Assembly (NCBI GenBank): GCA_033439255.1
Contig: CM065883.1
Location: 2,790,001 to 2,854,000 of the forward strand
Direction: 5' to 3'
Length of the DNA stretch: 64,000 nucleotides
Source of the DNA: Hericium rajendrae
Lineage: Eukaryota; Basidiomycota; Agaricomycetes; Russulales; Hericiaceae
Below the pieces are notes generated by a model that made no database searches, had not been told where the DNA came from, and saw only the letters and a program-made list of their open reading frames with translations. The translations under genes were made by a program, and so were the position numbers. Shown one piece after another: positions 12,240-22,816 of this stretch; the first letter of the stretch is position 1; each line of letters begins with the position of its first letter.

Positions 12240-12660
12240 GAAGACGAAGAGCGTGGTAGAGGTCCTTGTTATCTTCTTGTTATCTTCTTACTGTGATATG
12301 AGATCATAGTCATATGTCGAAGTCATGCAATGTAGTCATTGGATCTAGTTGTCGTTGGAGTCGTTGAATATAGTCGTTTGTACTAGTCATGGTGCCTAGT
12401 CGTCTAGTCGGTAGTATAAGTCGTGCAATGTAGTCGTTATTGTAGCTCGTAGTATGTAGTCGGTCCTACAAGTCACCATTACAAGATACTGAGCTAGTAT
12501 CTTTTTGTCACCCCAACTAGTCATGAAAATGGTAGTCAGTGAAAGTAGTCAGACTGTCATTGAATTTCTATCGCTAATCTAGTCTACATGAAGAGATTTA
12601 GACAATCATCTCTTCTAGTCACCAGAATCTAGCCTACAAACTTGCTTAAGGTGGCCCTGA
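12240..12660. repeat. Subterminal TAGTC repeats, right end of KDZ copy 1
   Basis: At least 14 TAGTC motifs on the plus strand through 12,684 (TAGTCG, TAGTCA, TAGTCACC). The left end of copy 2 has a similar array, also in plus orientation. Subterminal arrays are usual transposase-binding regions in class II elements; binding here is inference. Confidence 0.75.
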
Positions 12661-12693
12661 TTAGGGGGTGACTAGCTAGTCACCTTGCTTAAG
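12642..12693. repeat. Right terminal inverted repeat of KDZ element with 18-bp palindrome
   Basis: Contains GGTGACTAGCTAGTCACC (12,667-12,684, a perfect palindrome) and TTGCTTAAG twice (12,642 and 12,685). The reverse complement from CTTAAG matches the left end of copy 2 (CTTAAG, TGACTA-CTAGTCACC, ATCAG), with about 22 of 28 bases shared. Confidence 0.65.
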
Positions 12694-13249
12694 CCAATTC
12701 TGCTGCTACCCCACCGACCTCGGCAAATTTGACAGGTCCCGACCAAGTTCGCCCACGGCGTCCTCTGCCCACTCGACTAGCAAGGAGGACTGAGGGCAGT
12801 CCATTTTTCAGTTAGGGGGAGTAGAGGCCGTCAGTCAAGCATGTCGACGACCTTGGACGCCCCACCAATACCCACACGCATGAAATAAATCTATTGTTAC
12901 TTGCATTTCGACAAACTCGCCTTGGGCGATCTTCATACCATCCACCACTCAGATTTTACCTTCACCAATCATATAGGCCCTGACAAGATCGCCTGGGGCG
13001 ACTTTGTTTCTTTCTGGTTTTCCCCTTTAGATTCACACAGGTTCAGACTTCAAGATGGGCTCCCATTCGGCAGGAGCAACGATACAGTAGGACTCGGTGT
13101 CCCGATTACAAGCAACCTATAGTAAAAAGCCAGGCCTAAGGCCCGGGCAACATAAAACGTATGCAACAACTTCCACGACGACAAAACAAGATAGCAAATT
13201 TAAAAGGGGAGGGTCTTTCCCTCCCTGCGCAAAATGACAGCCCCGCTCG
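12694..13249. other. Spacer between KDZ copy 1 and the Cys-rich gene
   Basis: No supported gene; a 73-codon plus-strand ORF (12,901-13,122) shows no recognisable feature. Probably 3' flank of the minus-strand gene that ends at 13,250. Confidence 0.4.
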
Positions 13250-14557
13250 TCAGGAATCAGCCGGCACGACTTCCTCTGATGTGGCCACCTCAGCGACAGG
13301 AGCCGCCGTCAGCTCCAACGGCTCACCAGGACCTTCGACCGAAGGAACGAGGGACTCCCTCGCAAGCAGGCACGAAGACGGACCCATGGTGGGACTCACC
13401 GTGGCCTCCCCCTCTGCATCGCTAGCAGCATCTGCAGGCTCGTCCTTGGTGACCTTGCCCTCTTCATCCACCTCCGCCACGATATACTCGCTGCGCGTGC
13501 CCGTATAGAGGGCCGTGACAAGCCTCTCGACGGCGAGGATCTGGCCGTGGTTCGACATGCACTGGAGGTACAAACCGATGAGCTGCCGCTCGGTCTCCAC
13601 GAGCAGGGTGCGGTGGAGTGACAAATCACACGGAATGTATGCATAGGGGTCGACGTAGTCCCAGGCCCCTGGACGGAAGCCGTCGGAGACCAGGAACGGA
13701 AGGCGAGATGCGAGCACCTCGAACGGGGCTGTAGAACGGTCACCCAGTCAGCAAATGCGTAGCAACAGCAGGGTAGCAACTTACGGAGTGCACCCACGGG
13801 GTCTGGTATCCCCAGCAAGACCACGGGGGAGTTGACCACCTGGTCGCGACCAGAAGAAGCTGCGGCGGCGTGCGCGGCAATGGGATTCACGATGGGTGCA
13901 CCCATCCGCGTCAGATGCGCGTTGAGGTCGATGCAGGCGAGGCAGGAAGTGCACTTGTCACTGCACTCGCAGCACCGCTCATGCTTCGCGTGCCCGACGT
14001 TCTTCACAGGGAGGACCCAGCGGAGGCACTCCTTGCCCTCGTTGATGCACGCGGTGCACCACTGCTCGGGCAGGCACTATGCAAACAGAAAATTAGCGTC
14101 GAGCACAGGTGGAGTGGATGGGTACTTACCGGACCCCACTTCTCATCGGGCTCCTTGGCCTTGGCCTTCTCTTTCCCCTCGTTCGCAGCGACAGCACCAG
14201 CCGGTCCCGTACGTGCCCTCTTTACCGGCAGGGGCACCTCGACAATCTCGTCCCCCGCCTCCTCCTCCCCGACAGGTGCTATGGTCTTGCGCTTGGCCGT
14301 GTGAGTCGCGGCAGACACTGGAGCGTCCAGAGCTGGGTCTACGTCCCACTCGGCAGACGCGTCTACGACACCGGTGGCGGTCAACAGGGCGGCGACTTTG
14401 AGGCAGTCTTGCTCACCGGTCTGCGAGTGGGGCGACGACGGAGCCCTGGTGCACATGGAAGACGAGGCCTGCGGGGTCTCGTTGGTTGGCGCAGCCACCT
14501 TTTTGCCCTTAGGGGGCCCTGTCTTGCGTGTTGAAATGGGCGCAACCTGTGTGGCAT
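13250..14557 (-). pseudogene. Cys-rich protein gene, 3' part, split by element A
   Basis: Three minus-strand exon segments joined by GT..AG introns (near 14,080-14,130 and 13,732-13,784), in phase. The central part has many Cys pairs (CLPEQWCTACINEGKEC, then CCEC, CTSC, CIDL), which looks like a zinc-cluster segment but is not a classical Zn2Cys6 that I can confirm. It is preceded by a Pro/Ala/Lys-rich stretch and followed by an acidic Ala/Glu/Val tail. Element A sits between codons of the upstream part (22,655-22,816). Counting one AT keeps the frame open, so the gene was readable before insertion; now it is probably inactive unless A is spliced out. Confidence 0.6.
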
Positions 14558-14939
14558 CTGAGAAAACTGAATTTTATATAGCTGCAGGTCATATTATAGG
14601 TGCTATCATTGAGCTATAGAAGCTATGTAGCTTGCCTATCTAGCTATCTAGCACTACAAGAGCCTGCATAGCTTTCATAGCTAGTGGTACTAGCTATGGA
14701 GTGCTACCATAGCCTTCATAGCTAGTGGTACTAGCTATGAAGTGTTATCATAGCTTCCATAGCAAGTAGTTGTACATATATAGTACTATCATACCTAGCA
14801 CAGTGAGCTATGAGAGCCTATGACTACTATGAACACTGTCTTGAAGTCACTCAAGTGTTAAAGCTTCAAAGTCAAAACTAATTGTATTTAACGAAAGCAC
14901 TACTACAATTAACTACACTACAGGTATCGATAGTGCTGG

Positions 14940-16340
14940 CAGGGTACAATAATGCATGCACATGCACGAGGCGCGGCATGTGCGGAAGCCGTGCGCGAGG
15001 CGCGATGGGCGGCAGGCTCATGCGAGCCGCGGTGGATGTGCGTGAGACGGGGCGGGGCGGAACGAGGGGCGGCGACCGTGCACGAGGCGTGGGAGGCTGA
15101 CACGACCCGCTGGGGGCATGATGAGGCGTCGGGGGCCAGCGCGAGGGGCGCGGTGGGTGTGGAGACGTCGGAGTGCGGCGGGCCCGTGCGGGAGGCGCGC
15201 ACGAGGCGTCGAGCGGCAATGCGAGGTCGCGGCGGGCAGTGGGCCCGTGCGCGGGGCGCGCGAGGCTTGCATGAGGCGCGAAGGGCATGGGCGACACGGC
15301 AGTCACTCGACGCCGCAGTTCTGCGTGCGAGACACAATGGCCACGCGCGAAGCCCGGGGCCCGCGGTAGCGCAGGCCTGCGCGTAGGAAATGCGGGGCGT
15401 GGGATCGTGCGCGACACACGAGGGGTCGTACGCAGGGTGCGGGGGACGTGCGCAAGGGGCAGCGGGCGGCGGCCTGTGCGTGAGGCACGAGGGACGGGCG
15501 CGAGGAGCGCAAGAGGCGTGGGCGGGGCGCGACGGAATTTGCTTGAGGCGCAGGCGGTGTGCAGGAGGCGCCGCCCGACACTGAGCCCGTGCACGAGGCG
15601 TGGCGGGCGGGCGCGAGGCAAGGCGCGCGTGCGGGGCGTTGATGGGGTCGTACAGCCCTGCACACGTTATCGGGGCCGTGCAGGGCTATGCGCTGGCGTC
15701 CCCGCGCCGACGGGGCGTTGCGCGGGCTGCGGGGTGTTGGTCGGGCGCGTGGGCTTGAAGGCCCCACGCGCGATGACGTGGCCTGTGCATGGTCATTCGA
15801 GCACGGGCTTGGCGGGCGAGAGTGGTGCGTGGCGGGCGAGAGTGGTGCGCGGCGGGCGAGAGCGGTGCGGGGCAGGTGATTGCGGAGCGTTGCGCGCGAT
15901 CGCGGGGCGTAGCGTGCAGGAGGGGGTGTTCTATGCGTGCGCGGAGTGTTACGCGCGCGTGCGGGACGTGAGACAAGCGTGCGTGGCCGGGCACGAACGA
16001 CGCCCGTTGCCACGGTAACCGGACACTACGACGGGCGCATGCGCGGACGTGGAGGGCACGGGCGATGACGTGGCCCGTGCGCAGACGGCACACGCACGCA
16101 CGCATGCACGCACGCACGCGCGCCGTGGCTATGTGCACGTTGCTGCGCGCAAACGAGGACGGGGGGAATGCGCGTTGTCGGAGCCGTGCGCGAGGATCGC
16201 AGCCCGTTGGAGCTGGGTACGGGGTGTACGAGTTGCGCGCGGGGCGGGGACGTGCGTAGACGGGTCGGGGAAGGGGCGACGAGGATGGAAAAAGGGCGGC
16301 GGAGTCGTGCGGTAGGACGGGGATGCGGGGTCGACAGAAC
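14940..16340. repeat. GC-rich degenerate-repeat core of element A
   Basis: Dense CpG sequence built of degenerate short units such as GTGCGCGAGGCGCG and GCGGGCGAGAGTGGTGCG (the latter about three times near 15,810-15,870). Open frames on both strands have low-complexity Arg/Pro/Ala composition and are not taken as genes. Confidence 0.7.
16006..16019. promoter_or_regulatory. RFX-type X-box in element A
   Basis: GTTGCCACGGTAAC fits GTNRCC-N(0-3)-RGYAAC, the X-box bound by RFX/Crt1-family winged-helix factors. The same site occurs in B, C and D between the GC core and the hairpin. Confidence 0.65.
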
Positions 16341-16350
16341 AAAGAATATC

Positions 16351-16382
16351 GAGAGTGTCGCTCGAAAACGAGCGACACTCTC
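16351..16382 (-). other. Hairpin at the 3' splice site, element A
   Basis: 14-bp perfect stem (GAGAGTGTCGCTCG / CGAGCGACACTCTC) around an AAAA loop. On the minus strand it follows a 44-nt intron (GTGAGT at 16,425, branch-like CTGAT, acceptor AAG at 16,382), so the spliced second exon would begin with the hairpin. Confidence 0.8.
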
Positions 16383-16435
16383 TTGATCAGCACGAATAAA
16401 GAATGAAGATGCTTCTTATACTCACCTACTGTCCC

Positions 16436-16550
16436 GAGGACTAACATAACGCGACACAGTCACACTCGTACCTGACAGCCACACCCACACTCAACCGCGA
16501 CACAGTCAAACTTCTGCGACACAGTGGTGCGATCTGCGACACAGTCGCTT
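16436..16550. repeat. Left TIR of the MULE
   Basis: About 115 bp, with GCGACACAG repeated four times. It matches the reverse complement of the right TIR except for scattered substitutions and one indel. Confidence 0.85.
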
Positions 16551-16731
16551 GGAATTCGGTCGGGCAGACTCGGGATCAAGTAAGTCACGATGATGATGTT
16601 GACATTACGCGGTTAGCGGGGCACTGTAGACTACGAAAGGAATTATAGACGAGAACTGTAGATTAAAAGATAATAGGAATGCGTGAACTGGAGAACGTGA
16701 GTCGAAACAAGAAATGGGTAGAAGTCCAAAC

Positions 16732-19700
16732 TTAGAAAAAGTCACGTCCGCCGGTGTGATCTAAGAAACTATCCATGATAGCAAAGTCGCGTAAGTCGTC
16801 CGAAAGTGTGTTTCCAGTGAAGTCATGATGGCCTAGCTGTGGCTCCGCGGCACCGGGAACTTGAAAGGGGGGGATGTCTGGGAAATCTATAGCAAAGTCA
16901 AAGTCATGGGTACCATTGTCGAGTGCTCGAGGGTCAAAGTTGTTATGTGCATCGAGTACTTGGTTGTCCTCGTACTGAAATGCAAGGGGCCCTGGATCAC
17001 AATCCATTCTGACAGAGATAACGACCTCTCAGATTAGAGTAGAGCAATGAGATGATCAATGGTACGACGCACTCATACGAGTCATCAAGTGAACCACCCA
17101 ATGCGGGACCTGGAACGCTTTCCGCCGCCGTCGAACACGATTCGCCGAGAGTGCCGAGCACTGCGGTGCCACCTAGGAGGGGCGCATCAGGCGAAATGCG
17201 GTCTTGCGGCCTTGCAACAGCACTTGCTGATCGGGCCTTGGTACTCGGGCCTTCAATTAGCGATGGCGCAGCTGTACAATGGGTGCCGGGTGACTTCAGT
17301 AAGGGATTTAAAAGAGTAAGTAACATAGAGCGTCTCACTAGTACGGGGGTATGGGCTCGAAGCATTCCGACGAGCCTTCGCCTTCCCTTTCAAGGGGCTC
17401 TCGACACGACCAGACGAGCTTACAGCATTGAATGTCGTTTCGTTGTTTGCTTTCGTGGCTGTGCGCTGGACCGTTCGGGATGTGCGCTTTGACCTGGGCT
17501 TGCCCTGCGAAGCCCCAAGTTGCTCTTGAAGGGTCTTCTGGCGCTGTAATGACACCTTCCGAGCCTCTTTTTCATCTTCAATCTGTTCGCGAAGTTGTGC
17601 AAGCTTGTCGTTCTGCTTTGCTGCGTGCCGTGACTTCTGCGCTGACGTTGTCTGCCGTTTGACGCTGCGCACCAGGCGATGGTAAAACTCGTTCTGCGAG
17701 TTTGTGAGGGTGCCGGCCTTCAAGCTAGCTTGTATTTCAGCAGCTACTTTCTCATCAAGAGTCCTAGCCCTGGATTAATCAAACAATTAGTGTCGAGCAT
17801 GACTCTACAGATAATATCACCTACGAAAGAATAGCTTCAAGTAGCGAGAGGCTCGTTCCGGTATGTTGATTTGTCCAGTGATGCTGACTCTCACCCACAT
17901 TAGTCGTTGACGGTGTTGCGTCCCAGTCATCATGGTTGATGCGCGTCCGAAGCTTCATGATTGCTGGAAGAATCCAGCGGTGCTGAAGTTTATGTTCCCA
18001 CCAATCTAGAATAAGAGACTTGATGAACAAGTTATTTTAGAAATGCTATGATAGACGTACCTTGTATCTTTTTGATGCCCAAATCACGTACAAATTGTTG
18101 AAATGCTTGTAGCTCTTCTTCCGACTGGATATATGGAAAATCCATAAGTCGCCTGTAGTCTGCCTGAGTCACGAGTGATTTAAAGTCGTGAATCGCTCTG
18201 TTTAAATTCACGTCCGGTAAGCCAACGCCGTGAAAACTAACATATTTGAACGTACCTTTTAACGTGAGCGTAGCACAGTTTCACGAAGTACTGCACAAGC
18301 TCTTCTGGCTCACGAGTAGTGATCCCACTGTAGTCAGGCTCGTTCGTCGAAAGGAACGAGTCGCCAGCGCCAAGAACCTGCGCTGCCTCCATGTCGACAT
18401 TCATGGACAACAGAGTGCCACCACGCGAGAGTCGTTTGAAGCGGAGTGGTCGTCCTGTCAGGTCAAGGATGACCTCTTGAACCTTATCGAATAGAGCTTT
18501 ATAATGGGCACGGTCGGCACGATTCGTATATACCCGGCCAATAGTAACCGCTACATAATTGGCATGCGCTTGAGCACGGACAGAGAGTTGGGAAAGGCTA
18601 TTGCAACGTACTTTTATTGATGGCTGCATACCAAATAACAATTTCCCACTCATTGAGATCTCCGACGGCACGCTTGAAGGTGGTATCGACATGGATAGTC
18701 TCGGCCCGATGAATGAGGGAGGCAAGGAAAGGGTTGAACGTGAGGATGAGAACGCCGCCGTCAGGTTTCGACACAAGGTAGTGTATGTAGCGCTGGTCCT
18801 GGGGCCTTCCTTGATCCTTTATGTATTCGAAATGAACACCTGTACCATGCATTGACCTCAGTAGAGGATAAACCGATAGCAAAAAATCTACGCACCAAGC
18901 ATGCCCAATCCAGCGGGATTATCATGAAGCTTTTCTTTCCGGATCAGTTCACGCTTCAACCGGTTTTGCTGCATGGCAGGATGCGCGAGTGCGGGTGTCT
19001 TCCCATTGAATATGAGCTTGGTACTCGGGGCTGCATGATTCGAGTTGACGAGAGGATGAGCATGACGGCGTTTGAGCAGGCGTTAACTCGAATTCGATGA
19101 ATCACAAATTAGTACAGAGGTTTCTCACCATTGTCAACTGTGCGAACCGTCGACCCAACAACGCCATGCGCCCTGATTGATGTTCGATACTTTTCCTTCA
19201 TGTCGTACGATGCCTTGACCATCATCGGCATTGGGTGGTTATGCGGGATCTCATGGTCTGGAACGACGACGGCCTGATATGATCCCTCTTCAACAGGAAC
19301 AAATATGGTGCTCTGCTGGACAAGGATGATGCACGATCGGACTCGAAAGCGGTCGGCCAGCACTATCTGTATGCATATATGCTTTGAAAAATTTAGTGGC
19401 TGACCTCGTTGAGTATTCGCTATAGCGCAACGTACCACAGGCCTTAACTTTCAATCCGATATGAGCAGGTATGATTCGGCTACACCTCCCCTCCTCTGCA
19501 TCTCCCACAACACTTGTATCTGAGAACGCGCCGTTACAGAACAACTCAACAAGTAGATTCTCATCGATCGAGTCTGGGATTGTGCGACTGTAATGTCCAT
19601 CCCTCCACCGGCTTGTCCAACCTGAGCATCCGATAAAATAGTCCTTACCACGGCGTGAAGTGCTCTAGATACAGGCAAGTTAGATCTTCACTCAGATGTC

Positions 19701-21121
19701 ACATCGGCTTAACGTACCTGTGTGAATGGTATCATCTTTGGCACACCCGAGCAGCGCCGCGCACCATCTTCGGAGACTGCTTCACACTTCCCTGAACGAA
19801 TAAGTTGCCGAACCTATAGCGGAGAGATGTACAGTAATTTAGTGATGAACAATCAGTCCATGAGTGACAAGATACACGTACGCCTGTGCTCTTTGTGCCG
19901 CTGTACGTCCTTCTTGCTGACGTGACTCAATCTGCGCTGCGACAATTGCGTCTCGGCTGCTCGGATCAAGTTCCCAGCGTTCAACTTTCATCAACTTTGG
20001 GTCAACTTGCGCACATGCGAAGCTACCACGGCATCGCAATCGAGAGCGGCGGCAAATGACAGGCTCTGAACCAAATATTAAGACATTAACTTTTGTATCG
20101 CCCGTTCCTGTGCCACCTCTCCATGAATCCTGATCCTGTATAACAAAAAATTAGATCGGGCTTGGACATGTAGATGAAAAGTAGTAGCATACCTTATTCT
20201 TAATCAACGCATCAGGAGTGAGTAATTTTCCATCTGACTCGACGATGCGGAACTTCGGATCACTTAAATCAACAATATATGCCGTTGGAACTCTTGGAAC
20301 TGGCCAGCAGGATGGAAGATCTGTCAAGTACTCAATGCGCTCCACCATGACTTGCCGTGTTACCCTGATCTCCGCGCGCATGACATGAGACTGGATTCCA
20401 TCCTCGCCCCAATCTGTATCTGATATCTCTAGTTCACCCGATGACTTGCTGACTTCGGAATCAGAATCTATAGAAGAGCCATCAGATGTTTGAATGTGAC
20501 CCTGATGCAAAGCTACATCTGACTCACTATCGTGCCCGACGGCAGGATTGATGACCGGCAAAAAATCATTACTGTCTTCTTCATCGGACTCCAAGATCTC
20601 AAGGATCTCGCATCCTGACTGATGATGAACTCGGACGCGAGTAGGTGAATGCGCTGGTGACACAGTGAGATCAAGAATATTGTCATCAAGACTCTCGTGC
20701 TTGATTCTGACTGGCCCGGGGGTCCGCGAAGTGCTTCGATGCTGAATTGGAGTCGAGATGGAGATTGTGCCGTGCTCTTCATGTTCGCGTTTAATTGGAG
20801 TCTGCGGAATCTTCGATCCATAGCGATGACGTGTTGGCGTAGAAGGTGCAGAATCAATGATGAAAGGTGATTCTCGAGAATTTCCTCGTGCTTGAATCCA
20901 TGCTCGAAGATGTGGAACTTTAATCCAATCAGTACCTATGAAGGCATTTGGGTTTGACTCGACAAATGATGATGGAAGATGCTGTGATGCTCAGCTGTGT
21001 TCAATGACTTAGAGGATGATGAACTCACCATTTCACGGTACTCTCTAAGCAGACCATTGGGCACAGTATCCAGAAAGTCTCGGTCTTCCTCGGAGAGGCC
21101 CGCACCATGCCTGGCAGACAT
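16732..21121 (-). CDS. MULE-like transposase (multi-exon)
   Basis: Starts at 21,121 (MSARHGAG) and appears to end at 16,732. Exons I can chain carry HVDTTFKRAVGDLNEW, the usual first Asp box of MULE/DDE transposases, a second Asp region (MNVDMEAAQ) and TTNVGESQHHWTNQ, a likely third acidic box. The N-terminal half is acidic and Ser-rich with a Cys/Arg segment (CRRSRLRCRGSFAC), which could be zinc-binding. A coiled coil (QNDKLAQLREQIEDEKEAR) follows the catalytic region. Introns are short with GT..AG ends; I checked the first junctions and the catalytic ones but not every exon, so completeness is probable rather than shown. Confidence 0.7.
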
Positions 21122-21314
21122 CGTGGACGACGTTGACGTGGTGGTCAGGAGAATAACATTATTCGCTTATTTTCTATGTATTTCATACAAAATTCTGGGT
21201 AAATCACCGAAAATGAAAGCGCGACACAGTCGCAGACGCGTTATTGACGCGTTGTTTGGGCTACTGCATGTGATCTACTCTTCCGACACTTCCCGAAACT
21301 CTCCCGAGAGCAGG

Positions 21315-21428
21315 AAGCGACTGTGTCGCTGATGCACCACTGTGTCGCAGAATTTTGACTGTGTCGCAGTTGAGTGTGGTTGTGGCTGTCAGGCACGAGT
21401 GTGTCTGTGTCGCATTTCGTTGGTCCTC
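21315..21428. repeat. Right TIR of the MULE
   Basis: About 114 bp, inverted match of 16,436-16,550, with CTGTGTCGC repeated. A further GCGACACAG copy lies just inside, at about 21,221. Confidence 0.85.
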
Positions 21429-21599
21429 ACTGTCCCTCTGCCTGTTGCAAACCCACCCTGGCCGTGTTGATGGTCGATAGAAATAAAGGGAGAGAGAGGA
21501 AAGACGGAGGAATGGAAGCTGGAGAGTGGTGAGAAGGAGCAAGTCTCGACGCGTTAACTCGGGGCTTCAGCCACCGAATGCGCGAAGAGACTCAGCAAA

Positions 21600-21840
21600 T
21601 CAAATCAAACAGCTAAAAATACGAAAAAAAGACCCGAACGATAAATTATATATCTCAGTACAAAGAATGAGCTCACTTTATGATAAGTGTACAGTATCTT
21701 ACTAGATAGCAGGGTGAACATACCCAAATCTAATACTTAGTCTCTGACGCGGCGCTCGGCAGCGCCCGGCAGCCACGATTCTCGGCTTCGCCCGGGAATC
21801 GTATATAAGGCTCGCGCGACGCGCGTTACCTCTTGCTCTT
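21600..21840. promoter_or_regulatory. Divergent promoter pair of element A
   Basis: Plus strand: TATATAAG at about 21,803, followed by GC-rich CGCGCGACGCGCG and a pyrimidine-rich start. Minus strand: ATATATAATTTAT at about 21,643-21,655, followed by TTTGATTTG, a motif kept in the other three elements. Confidence 0.6.
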
Positions 21841-22002
21841 AACCCCCACCACGTCTTGCCACGTCGACGCTTCGTCGTCGTCCTTTGCTCGTTCGTCGCT
21901 GTTACTTACTTGCTCGTTGCTACTGTCTTTTAAGGTAAGCTTTTATTCTTCCTCTTTTATATCTTATACTAATGTCTTCATTACTTATTATACTTATTAC
22001 AG

Positions 22003-22090
22003 TACTTTTGTATATGGTTACTTGGTAAGTAGTGTTATATCTTAATACTGATGTCTTATCTTGTAGGTGTTTGCTTTTTGTTAATATGAG
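22003..22090 (+). ncRNA. Tiny plus-strand exons of element A
   Basis: Predicted exons 22,003-22,024 and 22,067-22,090 lie between introns with GTAAG donors, TACTAATG or TACTGATG branch sites and AG acceptors. A third TTTTCGCTTTTT core lies at about 22,150. No coding potential is evident; transcription is inferred from splice signals and the upstream TATA box. Confidence 0.6.
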
Positions 22091-22654
22091 GTAAGCTTCT
22101 ATGTGTTGTCTTTGTTATCTCAATACTAATGTCTTCTTTTTTGTTTATATTTTCGCTTTTTGTAATTATTATAAGTTTGTTATCTTTTGTAGTTATCTAG
22201 TAGTTTTTGTAGTTTAATAATGTTTTGTAATGAAATTCTATGAAAAATATGATGATTTTTAAACTTTTGATATTTGTAATTTAAGATGAATAAAATTATT
22301 GAGCTAAACAAATGTTTTAATATGCTAGAACAACATATTTGACAGAAGTGATATAGAGTGGATAAAGACCTTACTAGCTAGACATAATATAACAATAGTG
22401 ATATAGTATATAGTTGATATAGCTTCTATAGCTACTTTATACTATAATAGCTATGGCAGCTATGATATCTTATACTCTATGCTATAACAGCTATATAGCT
22501 TAGACCCTATGCTATGGTAGCTATGACAAGCTATGATAGCTATGCATAGATTACTTGACTGCTATGAGACTGCTATGTAGAAAAGAGGACAGCTATAGAC
22601 CTAGGAAAGCTATATAGCCTACATAGCCTTATATACCAGTAGTAAATTTCTCAG

Positions 22655-22816
22655 ATGGGGCCCCTTGCCCTTGGGTGTCGTGGCCGCGAGTGGGGTGTCG
22701 TTGTCGCTCTCCTCGAGCTCGTCGGTCTCCTGGTCCTCTGTCTCGGTCGGGTCTTCGGGGGGCTCAATACTCTGTTGGTTTTGGTTTTGGCTGCCGCCTC
22801 CATTCCCAGGATTCAC
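22655..22816 (-). pseudogene. Cys-rich protein gene, 5' part, split by element A
   Basis: Acidic, Gln/Glu-rich segment (TEDQETDELEESDNDTP, then PKGKGPH) read on the minus strand up to element A. It joins in frame to the part at 13,250-14,557 across a single AT. The open frame begins at a GTG, so the true start is probably in an upstream exon that I could not place. Confidence 0.5.

Larger units (their letters stand above)
1..12693 (+). mobile_element. KDZ-type DNA transposon, copy 1 (left end outside window)
   Basis: Class II element defined by its KDZ transposase and by a near-identical second copy starting near 53,079. Minus-strand passenger genes (GRF zinc finger, acidic partner protein) lie on the left; an unrecognised gene, the transposase and a small ORF lie on the right, all plus strand. 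The right end is placed at a CTTAAG that ends an imperfect inverted repeat matching the left end of copy 2. Combining both copies gives a full length near 13.5 kb (inference, because neither copy is complete here). The outer boundary is the least certain part; no target duplication can be tested. Confidence 0.85.
16436..21428 (-). mobile_element. MULE-like DNA transposon with 8-bp target duplication
   Basis: 4,993 bp from GAGGAC to GTCCTC with long terminal inverted repeats. It is flanked by ACTGTCCC at 16,428-16,435 and 21,429-21,436, an exact 8-bp duplication. It sits in element A's minus-strand first exon, next to the 5' splice site. It encodes one transposase on the minus strand. Mutator-like elements usually make 8-10 bp duplications, which fits. 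Confidence 0.88.
14558..22654 (+). mobile_element. Element A: non-coding transposon of the CTGAGAAAT family, split by a MULE
   Basis: Starts CTGAGAAAAC and ends ATTTCTCAG, with AT on both sides (14,556-57 and 22,655-56). Without the MULE and its extra target copy it is about 3.1 kb. In order: AGCTAT-rich left end, GC-rich core, X-box, hairpin, short minus-strand intron, divergent promoters, plus-strand tiny exons, AT-rich right end with AGCTAT repeats. B, C and D share this order and orientation. No transposase ORF is visible. An AT duplication recalls ISL2EU/Harbinger-like elements from memory; assignment is not established. Confidence 0.85.

Noticed and set aside
14878-16447. Long overlapping ORFs on both strands in the GC-rich core of element A (likewise 38,600-39,920, 43,897-44,967, 46,957-48,095)
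   Set aside because: Open in several frames at once, low-complexity Arg/Pro/Ala composition, no shared protein between elements; explained by lack of stop codons in GC-rich repeats.
14558-22654. Element A as a Helitron (insertion between A and T)
   Set aside because: AT is present on both sides, only one is needed to restore the host frame, and the ends form an inverted repeat rather than TC...CTRR with a terminal hairpin.
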